Shown: positions 8,658-17,421, numbered from the stretch's first letter. The stretch: 64,000 nucleotides of DNA from UBA1268 sp965662195 (GCA_965662195.1 CBFIHA010000003.1:25959-89958); one strand, 5' to 3'. The notes: generated by a model from the letters alone, not told the origin. Translations and numbers: made by a program.

Positions 8658-10739
8658 TCACTGGATGAACAGGAACTCGCGGGTGTTGAGCAGGCCCCAG
8701 ATCAGATTGCCGCAGCCGGCAGCCGGGGTCTCGGCCGTTTTGATCTCGCGCATCGCCAGGCCGCTTTCGTCGGCGGTCGGCCGCCGGGACAGAATCGACA
8801 GAAAGATGGTGTCGACCGCTCCCTGCGACGAGGTCTGCTTGACGACGTTGTCATAGATCACCGAGCCCCGCTCGAGCATGCTGTGGGTGGTCCAGCCGTT
8901 GAACATCGTCAGCACCTGGGGCACCGTCGCCGCCTGCCGGCCGCTCTGGATCGCATTGCGGTCGCCGATGCCAAACTGGCTGAGGAAGTGGTTGGCCGGC
9001 AACGGCATGGGCAGTTCGCTGGCCCGCGTGAGCACCTGGTCTTTGTAGCCGGCAACCGAGCGGAGGCGGCGAAGGTAGCCCCGGCCGAAGGTCTGCTCGT
9101 AGTCTCGATAGGCGGAAACGAACTCGTCAAAACTGATCGCGGTGAGATCGACCTCGAAGACCGGCGCCACCTCCGCTGCCGTCGGCCGTTGAATCGCCCA
9201 TTCATTCTGGGCCACCAGCATCAGGATTGAATCCCAGAGCTGCTCAGCCGACATCCGCCGCAGGGCCGGCCCGGTAAAGAGGTATGGCTCCGAGGCTGTC
9301 GGGTCATGCACAACCGCCTGGGATTGCCAGGCCACCGTCGAGGCAATGACCTGGATAAAAGCCCGGAGGTCGAAGTCAACCGCCAGCATGGTATCGGTGA
9401 GCTGCTCGAGCAGCCGTTCCGAGACCGGCACGTTACCCGCCTGGAAGTCATCGACCGGCTCCACCACGCCGACGCCCATCAGCTTCTTCCAGAGCCGGTT
9501 GGCGATTGCCCGGGCGAACTGGCGGTTGTCGCGGGCGGTCAGCCAGCCGGCGAACTGCGTGCGGCCGTCGGCCGTGGCGTACCGCGCCGGCACATCGCCC
9601 CAGAGCACATTCGCGGCGACCGGCGACTCGGGCTCAGCATTTTCATACTTGTAGTCATGCGGCAGCGTAAGGGCGGCCTCCGCAAAACTCACCTCCGTTG
9701 TGTTGAGCCGGAGGAACTGGATGGCACCGGCGGGCACCTCCCGGCTCCGACGGGCCTCCCGCAGCTGCCGCATCAGTTCACGATTGCCACCCGCTGCTGA
9801 CCGCATCTCCATCGCCATCTGCCGCTGGCTCGGCTTCTCAAAGCTCTGCTGGCCGATGCGGTCGCGGGTGCCCCGGGTTAGGGCCGCCAGCTCGTAGAAC
9901 TGCTTCTGGGTCCAGTGGTCGAAGGGGTGGTCATGGCACTGGGCACAACCAATCTGGGTGCCAAGAAAGACCCGCACCGTGTTGTCAACATAGGCCAGCG
10001 GCATGCCCCGGTCCCGCAGTTGGTAGCCGACCGCCGGGTTGTCCCAGAGCGTGCCGTCGGCGGTGAGCATGGCGAAAACCCAGTCGTCGTAAGGTGTGTT
10101 GGCGGCAATCGACTGCTTCACCCAGTCGAGGTATGGCTCGAATGCCAGGCCTTTGTCGGGTCGTTCTTTGAGCCGGAGAATGTCGGCCCAGAAGTTGTAG
10201 AAGTGGCTGACGTAGTCGGGGCTTTCCAGCAGATCAGCGATCAGGTTGGCCCGCTTGTCGGCGTCCCGCCGTGCCAGGAACCGCTGCACCTCTTCCAGCC
10301 GAGGAATCCGGCCACCAAGTTCGAGATAGGCCCGCCGGACAAACTGCTCATCTGAAAGTGGTTCACCCGGACGAATGCCCGCCGCTGCCTGTTCACTGGC
10401 CAGAATCGCATCGATCGCAGCGGCCGCATCGGTGATGGTCTGCCGGGCCGGCTGGCTGCGGTCAATGGCGGCCACCTCAAAGACCGGCTGCCGGGGCTTT
10501 TCGACCACAGCCTCGGGCAGGCGGATCGGGGGCGGCTGCTGCTGCCGATCGGCCGGCTGGCCTGCCCGTCTCTGCTGCGGGAGGGCTGCCCGCTGCCTGG
10601 CCAGGGCGGCGGCCCGGGCCGCCCGGTTGGGGTTGGGCGGGGCGGCGGCGGCCTGAAAAAAAGTGTGGCCGGCCAGCAGGACGACCATGACGGCCAGGCT
10701 GATCGGGCGGTGCGACATTGAGTGGTGCAAGCGAGGCAT
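8658..10739 (-). CDS. DUF1549/DUF1553 exported protein, paralogue of the next gene
   Basis: Same architecture as the product of 6386-8428: signal peptide (SLAVMVVLLAGHTFFQAAAA), a low-complexity R/A/Q/P linker (about residues 35-85), DUF1549 with GTQIGCAQCHDHPFDHWTQ and DUF1553 ending NTREFLFIQ. Shared blocks include SPDYVSHFYNFWADILRLKE, QLRDRGMPLAYVDNTVRVFL and FDLRAF. The ATG at 10737-10739 is preferred because GGAGGA sits 8 bases upstream; a TTG at 10766 opens the frame. About 230 bases separate its stop from the paralogue's start, room for a separate promoter. Divergence is strongest in the linker and between the two domains, where this copy has an extra stretch rich in R, E and M. Confidence 0.92.
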   Translation of the reverse strand: MPRLHHSMSHRPISLAVMVVLLAGHTFFQAAAAPPNPNRAARAAALARQRAALPQQRRAGQPADRQQQPPPIRLPEAVVEKPRQPVFEVAAIDRSQPARQTITDAAAAIDAILASEQAAAGIRPGEPLSDEQFVRRAYLELGGRIPRLEEVQRFLARRDADKRANLIADLLESPDYVSHFYNFWADILRLKERPDKGLAFEPYLDWVKQSIAANTPYDDWVFAMLTADGTLWDNPAVGYQLRDRGMPLAYVDNTVRVFLGTQIGCAQCHDHPFDHWTQKQFYELAALTRGTRDRIGQQSFEKPSQRQMAMEMRSAAGGNRELMRQLREARRSREVPAGAIQFLRLNTTEVSFAEAALTLPHDYKYENAEPESPVAANVLWGDVPARYATADGRTQFAGWLTARDNRQFARAIANRLWKKLMGVGVVEPVDDFQAGNVPVSERLLEQLTDTMLAVDFDLRAFIQVIASTVAWQSQAVVHDPTASEPYLFTGPALRRMSAEQLWDSILMLVAQNEWAIQRPTAAEVAPVFEVDLTAISFDEFVSAYRDYEQTFGRGYLRRLRSVAGYKDQVLTRASELPMPLPANHFLSQFGIGDRNAIQSGRQAATVPQVLTMFNGWTTHSMLERGSVIYDNVVKQTSSQGAVDTIFLSILSRRPTADESGLAMREIKTAETPAAGCGNLIWGLLNTREFLFIQ

Positions 10740-10904
10740 CGGACGGCTCCTCCGAACGCGGTTCAAGCTGGCCGGCTGTCGGGGCTCGGCGGCCTGCAGG
10801 ATTCAACGCTCCACCGCCGCCGAGGTTGCGAGACTGCCGAACTGATGCGGGGATTTTCAGAGGTTGTTTCTCAAGCCCCGGGACGAGCCCCGGGGCGAGC
10901 CCAT

Positions 10905-11040
10905 CCCATCTCGCCGGACGTTCGCTCCGGACATCCTGTCCTTCACTCACTCGACGGAAACTTCGCTTCGCCATCCAGGCTGCGCTCAGTTTCCGACGCC
11001 GCTCGATTGGCATGGGCCCGCCCCTCGCCCATCCAATTCT
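10905..11040. repeat. Dispersed structured repeat, copy A
   Basis: Intergenic sequence that recurs at 18963-19060. Shared blocks are CGCCGGACGTTCG, then CATCCTG inside a small hairpin, CTCGACG, TGCGCTC, GGCATGGG, CCCCTCG and CCAATTCT, in the same order and orientation. Copy A has a longer centre with a GGAAACT/AGTTTCC inverted pair. It overlaps the 3' end of the aminotransferase gene (minus strand, stop at 10986), so it encodes that protein's last residues. Confidence 0.72.
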
Positions 11041-12272
11041 GAGAAGAACGGACCGCCGAACGCTTGCCGCAGCCGCCGCAGGCCCTCTTCCAGCCGGGGG
11101 GTGGGGCAGCCGAGGTTCAGTCGCAAAAAGCCAGGGCTGCCGAACTCCCGGCCGTCGGATGGACCAATGCCGGCCGCCTCGCAGGCCCGCTGGGGATCGG
11201 CCCGGTCGGCCGGCTGGGCCGCCGCCCACTCGCGGCAATCGAGCCAGAGCAGGTAGGTCGACTGCGGGGGGATGCAGCTGATCCCCGGCAGGCTGGCGAC
11301 CGCGTCGAGGGCGAGCCGGCGATGCAGCCGCAGCAACTCGATCAGTCCCAGCCGCCACTCCTCGCCCTCCCGCCAGGCCGCCTGCGAGGCGGCATAGCCC
11401 AGTGGATTGACCATTGGAACCAGCCCCCCGCCGGCGGCCCGCCAGTTCTTTCGCAACCGCTCGTCGGGCACGATCGCCGCAGCGCAGCCGAGGCCGGCGA
11501 TGTTCCAGGTTTTCGATGCCGCCACAAAGCTGATCGCCCGCCGGGCCACCGGATGGTCGAGGCTGGCGAAGGGGACGTGGCGGATGTCGTCATCGAGCAC
11601 CAGGTCGCACCAGATTTCGTCGCTGATGACGGTCAGCTCGTGCCGCTGGGCCAGATCGGCCAGCCGCAGCAGGTCATCGCGGGAGAAGACCGTACCGGTC
11701 GGATTGTGGGGCTGGCAGAGCCAGAAGAGTTTGATGCAAGGATCACTTGCCAGCGTCTTCTCGAGGTTGTGCCAGTCGATGGCCCAGCGGCCAGCCGCAA
11801 GATCGGCGACGAGCGGCAGCCGCACACTGTGACGTTCAGCAAGCTTCGGTAAAAACAAAAAGGGCGGGTAGACCGGCGTGAAACTGGCGATACCATCTCC
11901 TGGTTCGCTCAGCAGCCGGGCCGTCACGGCCAGCCCGCTGACGATGCCGGGCACACCGATCACCCAGGCCGGATCGATTGTCCAGTCATGCCGCCGCTGC
12001 AGATGGTCAGCGAGGGTTGGAGCGAAGCCCGGGGTGTCGTGGGTGTAGCCGAAGACGGCATGCTCGGTCCGCCGCCGGATCGCCTCCAGGACACATTCCG
12101 GCGAGCGGAAGTCCATGTCGGCGACCCAGAAGGGAATGATCTCGCTGCCGTCGGCGGTCCGCCGGTCGGCGTAGCGGTCCCACTTCTCTGCCCCGGTATG
12201 GTGCCGGTCGGGACAGTTGTTGAAGGGATGATCGGCTGCAGCTTGAGTATGGTCGGCAGGGGCGAATTTCAT
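10986..12272 (-). CDS. MalY/PatB-type cystathionine beta-lyase/aminotransferase
   Basis: Fold-type I PLP enzyme. The MalY/PatB group cleaves C-S bonds (cystathionine, cysteine), giving homocysteine or sulfide plus pyruvate and ammonia. Signature elements are present: FWVADMDFRSPE near the N-terminus, the cofactor-stacking segment PVYPPF, CQPHNPTGTVFS, the PLP-contacting SDEIWCDLVLDDD, the lysine in ASKTWNIAGL and the carboxylate-binding arginine in FLRLNLGCP. The length (428) exceeds the usual 385-400, partly because the last residues (SELDGRGAGPCQSSGVGN) are read from the dispersed repeat at 10905-11040. The baeRF-like gene lies 70 bases upstream on the same strand; a shared transcript is possible. 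Confidence 0.9.
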   Translation of the reverse strand: MKFAPADHTQAAADHPFNNCPDRHHTGAEKWDRYADRRTADGSEIIPFWVADMDFRSPECVLEAIRRRTEHAVFGYTHDTPGFAPTLADHLQRRHDWTIDPAWVIGVPGIVSGLAVTARLLSEPGDGIASFTPVYPPFLFLPKLAERHSVRLPLVADLAAGRWAIDWHNLEKTLASDPCIKLFWLCQPHNPTGTVFSRDDLLRLADLAQRHELTVISDEIWCDLVLDDDIRHVPFASLDHPVARRAISFVAASKTWNIAGLGCAAAIVPDERLRKNWRAAGGGLVPMVNPLGYAASQAAWREGEEWRLGLIELLRLHRRLALDAVASLPGISCIPPQSTYLLWLDCREWAAAQPADRADPQRACEAAGIGPSDGREFGSPGFLRLNLGCPTPRLEEGLRRLRQAFGGPFFSELDGRGAGPCQSSGVGN

Positions 12273-12342
12273 CCCGCTATCCTGCCGAACATCACTCCTT
12301 GAGACCAGCCCGGCAGGGTCCCACAGTGGCGTTTCCCACGGT

Positions 12343-13614
12343 TCAATAGCGGTAGATTGCCGCTAGGCCGCTGTCGGTCGGCATCCGGCCGCGCTCCAGG
12401 GAGAGAATCTCGCCACCGTGCAGCAGGACCGTCTCGGCGACCGCGCCGAGGATGTCCTCGGTGCGAATGGCCGGTGCGTCGCCGGTGCGGGACAGGTCGG
12501 CAGGGACTTCACCGTCACCATGGATCGCCCCAGTGGTCCGGTCGAGCCAGCCCGGCTCGAAGCGGTCATCCTCCACCAGGAGCGTGGCCACCCGGCCGGC
12601 CACCGCCGCCCGGGCGATGCCGGGCAGGTCACCGGCTGCCAGGCCCCGGTCACGGGCAAGCGTGTACAGCCGCAACTCACGGTCGATCCGCCGGCTGCGG
12701 TCGGCAGCAAAGATCGGCAGCACCAGCTTGGCGATCTCGGGTGGGGGCAGCAGGTGGACACCCTTGGGCACGTAGGCCTCCAACAGCAGCCTGTTTTGGG
12801 ACAGTCCCCGGAAGACGGCCGCCAGTTCGGGGAGCGCGACCAGCACCAGCGGGAGCCCGCCCGGCAGCGAGACCCGCTCGCGAATCACCTCATCGACGTG
12901 CCGGAAGAAGATTTCAGTGTCGGTGTCGATATTTTCCTGCTTTGAGCGGAACCCACCGTGGACTACCCCGGCTGTATTCAGCAGCCGCCGCATCCGGTGG
13001 GGTTGCAGCAGTTCGTCGTCGATCACGCTCGAGCGGTTGAGCGGCTGCGCGGCCGGCTCGGCCACTCCCCGCAGGGGTACCGGCTCAAGCTCGAGCGGCT
13101 CAAGCGGATCGACCGCTCCGGCGATGAACCGGCCTTCGTAGACATGGGCCTCGCGGCTGGTCAGCGTCAGGACGTTAAAGCGGTCGATCGCCGCGGCCTG
13201 CCGCAACAGCGGCAGCGTATGAAACCGGGTGCTGACCAGGGCCAGCGGCTTGACCGGCTTGGGGAGCAGGAAGGCTCGGGCCCAGCCCTCGGCTCCAAAG
13301 ACCGCCAGACCCGCGCGGGTGTGTTCCCAGAATCGCCGGTCGGAGGCGAGCTGGTGAAAGGGCCGCAGCAGCCGCTCGATCTCATCGCGGCTGCGGGAGA
13401 GTGAGAGGGCCATCTCGAGCGATTCGACCAGATGCCGGTACGAGGGCAGATCGGCCCGGTTCTCGGGGACGTTGCGGTGGGTCGGCAGCGAAAGCGTCAG
13501 GCAGGGGCCTGATGGCGCTGCAAGCAGGTCACGGACAGCCGCCAGCGCCAGGCCGGTGATCGCCAGGCCGTTGGTACTCCGGCCGGCGTTGGCGAGCGTT
13601 CCTGGTTCGGCCAT
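12343..13614 (-). CDS. baeRF-like protein (bacterial eRF1-superfamily)
   Basis: Resembles the bacterial archaeo-eukaryotic release factor (baeRF) families, which share the eRF1/Pelota middle and C-terminal fold and are thought to act on ribosomes or RNA; none is well characterised. Supporting features: N-terminal LTLSLPTHRNVPENRADLPS and FWEHTRAGLAVFG, a central nucleolytic/peptidyl-like domain with VLTLTSREAHVYEGRF, and a C-terminal L7Ae-like region with VATLLVEDDRFEPGW, AETVLLHGGEILSL and terminal SGLAAIYRY. No catalytic GGQ is visible. The ATG at 13612-13614 is preferred to a GTG four codons upstream because GGAG is correctly placed before it. Family assignment is from recognition, not a profile search. 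Confidence 0.72.
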   Translation of the reverse strand: MAEPGTLANAGRSTNGLAITGLALAAVRDLLAAPSGPCLTLSLPTHRNVPENRADLPSYRHLVESLEMALSLSRSRDEIERLLRPFHQLASDRRFWEHTRAGLAVFGAEGWARAFLLPKPVKPLALVSTRFHTLPLLRQAAAIDRFNVLTLTSREAHVYEGRFIAGAVDPLEPLELEPVPLRGVAEPAAQPLNRSSVIDDELLQPHRMRRLLNTAGVVHGGFRSKQENIDTDTEIFFRHVDEVIRERVSLPGGLPLVLVALPELAAVFRGLSQNRLLLEAYVPKGVHLLPPPEIAKLVLPIFAADRSRRIDRELRLYTLARDRGLAAGDLPGIARAAVAGRVATLLVEDDRFEPGWLDRTTGAIHGDGEVPADLSRTGDAPAIRTEDILGAVAETVLLHGGEILSLERGRMPTDSGLAAIYRY

Positions 13615-13988
13615 GGCAGTCTCCACGAAAGGGAAAGGCAGCCGTGCCGAGAAAACCGGGGAATCTTCCCCGCTGGTCCGCGTCAGTCACGTGTCCTCAC
13701 AATGTGGGTCCGGGGCGGCGCCACTGAGGATCGTTCAGCGGGCAGCCGGTGCTGGTCAATCTCGGATGATAACACTCGGTTTTTCATCACCTGCCAACAT
13801 GGACAGGCCTGCACACAGCTTCGCTGACGGGTCGCCCACGGCGAGAATCGATGAACGCGACTGCTGGTGGAAGCCAGTTGTATTATCCTCCTGCGCAGGG
13901 ATATGATCCCGGCTGAGGGGTAGTCGGTTCGGCCCGATCGCGAATTGGATCGCGGGAGGCTTTTGGCACGAGAAGACGAGGGACAACC
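13615..13988. other. Intergenic region between divergent genes
   Basis: 374 bases separating the baeRF-like gene (minus) and the NHL-type gene (plus). No open frame here looks coding. It is less GC-rich than its surroundings between 13760 and 13910 and contains the promoter-like pair at 13878-13907. A TTGGCAC at 13960 lacks a matching -12 element. Confidence 0.6.
13878..13907 (+). promoter_or_regulatory. Possible sigma-70-type promoter for the NHL/PhnD-PQQ pair
   Basis: TTGTAT and TATGAT are separated by 18 bases, about 80 bases before the ATG at 13989. The match is fair and sits in the most AT-rich part of the spacer. No second regulatory site is evident. Confidence 0.35.
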
Positions 13989-15248
13989 ATGAACGCTCAG
14001 TTAATAGTGCAGCTCGCCATCGGCCTTTCTCGGGTCTGGTTCACGGACACTGCCCAGCCACCGCAGCCCCGAGTGGTTGAACAGGCTTCCCCCGCGGCCA
14101 AGGCTCCGCCCTTTTGCGAAACCCGGACGGTCACGGTTGCCGCCGAGCACGGCAGCATTCTCGGGTTCGTCCCCGATGCCGCCGGGGGGCTGGTGGTCGT
14201 GAGCGGCCAGCATCTCCAGTATGGCGGCTATCGGCGGCCGCAGGCTGACGGCCCCATTCCCAACCGGCTGGTCTGGATGGATGCAACTGGGGCGGAACAG
14301 CGGGCTGTCGAACTTCCGGAAAATCCTCGCGGCTTGAACCGTGCGGACGACGGTACGGTCTACGTGGTGGGGAATGCGACCGTGGCCTGGTACGACGCAG
14401 CGGGTCAGCATTTGGGAACGTGCGAGGCCCCCCACTTCGTGCTGCCGGAGGCTGAGCACGAAGCATTTACCGAGGAAGCGGTCGAGCGACGCGATCTCAG
14501 CCTGACGCACCAGGAAACGCAGCTGAAAGCATTCGAAGAGACATTGGCAGCAATCGAGGCCAAGCCTGAAGAGGAGCAAACGCCCGTCGACGTGGCCCAA
14601 CGCAACAATCTGCAAAGCCGAGTCAGGAGCCAGCGCGAGGCCATCGAGCAGCGGCGGGCGATGACCCCGGATCAGCTTTTTGACGAGGCGGTCAGCAACG
14701 CGAAACAGCTCTACCGCGTTGCCGTCTCCAAAGAGCACGTGTTTCTGGTTGGCCGGGAAACCTTTGGATACGGCTATGCGGTCTGGCGTTGTGACCGAGA
14801 GTGCCGACAGCCGGAGAAGATCATCTCGGGTCTGAGCGGCTGCTGTGGGCAGATGGACATCCAGGTGATCGGGGACCGGTTGGCGGTTGCCGAAAACTCA
14901 CGGCACCGCGTCATCATGGCGGACTTTGAGGGGGAGACCGTCACCAGTTTCGGAAAGCGGGACCGATCCGGCAGCGCTGCTGGTTTTAGCGGTTGTTGCA
15001 ATCCGATGAATACCTGCCGGGCTCCAGACGGTAGCCTCCTGACGTCTGAGTCGAATGGCTGCGTCAAACGGTTTGCCATCGACGGCAGCTTCCAGGAGGT
15101 GGTCGGAAATGCAGCCGTCCGTTCGGGTTGTAAAAACTCGACGGTCGGGATGGCTGCTGATGGCAGTCGGATTTACTACCTCGATATCTCGAAAGGGCAG
15201 ATCATCGTGCTGGAAAAGCCACCGGCTGTGCTCGCCCAGGAGGATTAG
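13989..15248 (+). CDS. NHL-like beta-propeller protein with Cys-Cys motifs and a helical insert
   Basis: 419 residues; no enzyme function assigned. An N-terminal hydrophobic stretch (LIVQLAIGLSRVWFT) may be a weak signal. Propeller-type repeats follow (DAAGGLVVVSG, ADDGTVYVVGNATVAWYD, GDRLAVAENSRHRVIMADF, PDGSLLTSESNGCVKRF, ADGSRIYYLDI). Three blades carry related cysteine motifs: SGCCGQMD, SGCCNPMNTC and SGCKNST, with further cysteines in WRCDRECRQ. A charged helical insertion (about residues 155-235, rich in E, Q and R) interrupts the propeller. The next gene starts 2 bases after the stop, so the two are cotranscribed. The paired cysteines suggest metal or disulfide chemistry, but that is inference. 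Confidence 0.82.
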   Translation: MNAQLIVQLAIGLSRVWFTDTAQPPQPRVVEQASPAAKAPPFCETRTVTVAAEHGSILGFVPDAAGGLVVVSGQHLQYGGYRRPQADGPIPNRLVWMDATGAEQRAVELPENPRGLNRADDGTVYVVGNATVAWYDAAGQHLGTCEAPHFVLPEAEHEAFTEEAVERRDLSLTHQETQLKAFEETLAAIEAKPEEEQTPVDVAQRNNLQSRVRSQREAIEQRRAMTPDQLFDEAVSNAKQLYRVAVSKEHVFLVGRETFGYGYAVWRCDRECRQPEKIISGLSGCCGQMDIQVIGDRLAVAENSRHRVIMADFEGETVTSFGKRDRSGSAAGFSGCCNPMNTCRAPDGSLLTSESNGCVKRFAIDGSFQEVVGNAAVRSGCKNSTVGMAADGSRIYYLDISKGQIIVLEKPPAVLAQED

Positions 15249-15250
15249 CC

Positions 15251-17353
15251 ATGCGTCGTATCTCCTCAACGGTTGCGGGCTGTTCGGTGCCGGCCGTCGT
15301 AGCGACCTCCGCCATGCTTCTGCTCACAACCGCGGCGGTAGCGGCCGAACCGCCGCTGACGATGGTCGTGATGGATCCTTTGGCAGCCCCCCTGTCCTGT
15401 CCCTGTGTGGCGGGTTATGCCCAGCGTGACTACGCGCAATTGGCCGACTTTCTGAAAGGTCGACTCGGGCATGAAGTGGCGGTCAGCTTTTGTGAGTCGC
15501 TGTCCGCAGATGGCAAACAGGTCGGGCAGGCCGACATCGTGATCGGCAAGCGGTCGGTCGTCGAGGCAGACAGTCGAAGGCTCGCAGCAACAGCTGAATC
15601 ACCCTATCTCCCGGTTGCCAGCCTGACCGATCAGGAGGGTTCACCCTGGCAGCATGGGCTGCTTGTGGTGCATCGGGATGACCCGGCCCGTTCAATCGAG
15701 GACCTGCGGCAACATACGATCCACCTCGGTCCCGATGACTGTACTGAAAAAAATGCCGCGGCCCGACTGCTGCTGCAGCAGCATGGCCTAAAAATTGCGG
15801 CTGATGCACCAGTCTCCGCCGCCTGCAGTGACGGTGCGGCGGCCGTGATTGAGGCTGCTCAGGCGGCGGGCCCTCCGGCTGCAACGGTGATTTCGAGCTA
15901 TGCCCAGCCCTTGCTGGAGGGATGCGGCACCATAAGACGAGGTGATCTGCGAGTGATCGGCCGAACAGCAGACGTGCCCTTCGTCACCGCCTTCCTTTCA
16001 GCCCGGTTGGCAGCTGAGTTGCGGACAGCCCTGACCCAGGCTTTGCTGGAGGTTGGCGATCAACCGCTGCTGCGATTGGCGTTGGAGACGAAGCGGGGTT
16101 TCATTCCGCTGGTCCCGCTGGGGGCGGCCGCTCCGGCTGGTGCTGATCAGTCATGGGCTGAGCCGAAGCGGATCAACGGGGATTGGCCCGGCTGGCGGGG
16201 GCCGTGGCGTGACGGTCGGGTTGCCTGGTTGCCGGAGGTCCTGCCAGCCCGCCAGACGCGGCGGTGGCAGGGCACGCTGTTTGGTGAGGGGGTGGGGGGT
16301 GTGGCGGTAGCCGAAGGCGTCGTGGTCGTCGGTGATCGTGATCTTGCTGATGAGCGGGATGTCTTTCATGCCTTCGACGCTGCCACTGGTGAGCGGCTCT
16401 GGATGTTCGACTATCCTGCTGCCGGGCACCTCGACTACGGCAATTCGCCCCGGGCCACACCCTTGCTTGCTGCTGGCAATGCCTATCTGCTGGGGGCGTT
16501 TGGTCAGCTTCACTGCTGCCACCTGCGGACTGGAAAACTGGTCTGGAAGCGACATATCCGTAAGGATTTCAACGCAACCGATGAACTGATCTGGGGTGTT
16601 GCCTCTTCGCCGCTGATTGTCGATGACCAGCTGATCGTCAATCCCGGCGGTCCGGAGGCGGCGGTCGCTGCGTTGGATCCGCGTACCGGGAAAACGCTTT
16701 GGCAGACTGCTGGTCAGCCTGCTGCATTTGCCTCGATCATCCTCGGGGAACTAGCGGGAAAACGGCAGCTCATCGGGCTTGACAAGGTTTCCTGTGGTGG
16801 CTGGGATCCCGGAACGGGTGCCCGGCTCTGGACGTACACCCCCAAGGTGCCGGGAGACTTCAACGTTCCCACCCCGCTGGTAGTGGCCGACGGGGTGCTC
16901 CTTGCCAGTGAGAACAATGGGCTGAGGCGTCTCGGGTTTGCCACGCAGGCACCGGCCGTTGTGGCTCGCTTTTCTCGACTGAAGCCCGATATGCACACCC
17001 CCGTGGTTACGGCCGGCCGCATCATTGCCGTACACGACGGCCGGGTTTTCTGCCTTGATGCGACCACACTGCAGCTGCTCTGGTCGGCATTCGACCGTTC
17101 ACTGAAGGGGCATGTCTCGCTGATCGCGGCTGACGACCGAGTGCTGTTGCAGACGCAGGGGGGCGAACTCCTCATCATCGCTGCAGCGGCCGATCGGCTC
17201 AGGATCGTCAGCCGGAGTCTGCCTTTCCGGCGCGAGGTGTCGACCTATGCCCATCCCGCTGTCGCCGGCGACGCCATCTATGTCCGGGGTCCTGGAAAAT
17301 TGATCTGCCTGCCGCTGGTGCCCGCCGGCGGAGCGACCGCGAGTGACTCGTGA
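15251..17353 (+). CDS. PhnD-like binding domain fused to a PQQ-like beta-propeller
   Basis: 700-residue exported fusion. After a signal peptide (VVATSAMLLLTTAAVAA), residues about 35-285 look like a PhnD/SsuA-type periplasmic binding domain: VVMDPLAAPLSCPCVAGYAQ, DYAQLADFLKGRLGHEVAVS, ADIVIGKRSVVEAD, HTIHLGPDDCTEKNAAARLL and RVIGRTADVPFVTAF. Residues about 305-695 form a PQQ-like (WD40-like) propeller starting with DWPGWRGPWRDG and repeating FDAATGERLWMFD, RTGKLVWKRH, LDPRTGKTLW, WDPGTGARLWTY and LDATTLQLLW. PhnD proteins normally feed ABC transporters, but none is adjacent; here the domain may sense or present a ligand to the propeller. It follows the NHL-like gene by 2 bases. Confidence 0.87.
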   Translation: MRRISSTVAGCSVPAVVATSAMLLLTTAAVAAEPPLTMVVMDPLAAPLSCPCVAGYAQRDYAQLADFLKGRLGHEVAVSFCESLSADGKQVGQADIVIGKRSVVEADSRRLAATAESPYLPVASLTDQEGSPWQHGLLVVHRDDPARSIEDLRQHTIHLGPDDCTEKNAAARLLLQQHGLKIAADAPVSAACSDGAAAVIEAAQAAGPPAATVISSYAQPLLEGCGTIRRGDLRVIGRTADVPFVTAFLSARLAAELRTALTQALLEVGDQPLLRLALETKRGFIPLVPLGAAAPAGADQSWAEPKRINGDWPGWRGPWRDGRVAWLPEVLPARQTRRWQGTLFGEGVGGVAVAEGVVVVGDRDLADERDVFHAFDAATGERLWMFDYPAAGHLDYGNSPRATPLLAAGNAYLLGAFGQLHCCHLRTGKLVWKRHIRKDFNATDELIWGVASSPLIVDDQLIVNPGGPEAAVAALDPRTGKTLWQTAGQPAAFASIILGELAGKRQLIGLDKVSCGGWDPGTGARLWTYTPKVPGDFNVPTPLVVADGVLLASENNGLRRLGFATQAPAVVARFSRLKPDMHTPVVTAGRIIAVHDGRVFCLDATTLQLLWSAFDRSLKGHVSLIAADDRVLLQTQGGELLIIAAAADRLRIVSRSLPFRREVSTYAHPAVAGDAIYVRGPGKLICLPLVPAGGATASDS

Positions 17354-17421
17354 TGGTGCGGCAGCGCCGGCTTGGGCCAGTGCCTCTGCTGGTCATGCCT
17401 CTGACCTTGGGGCGGGAAGAC

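Noticed and set aside
8169..9230. 353-codon plus-strand open frame bridging two minus-strand genes
   Set aside because: It is antisense to the two DUF1549/DUF1553 genes, and its composition mirrors their codon pattern.
13960..13980. Sigma-54 promoter before the NHL-like gene (TTGGCACG)
   Set aside because: No GC at the required -12 position follows the -24 box.
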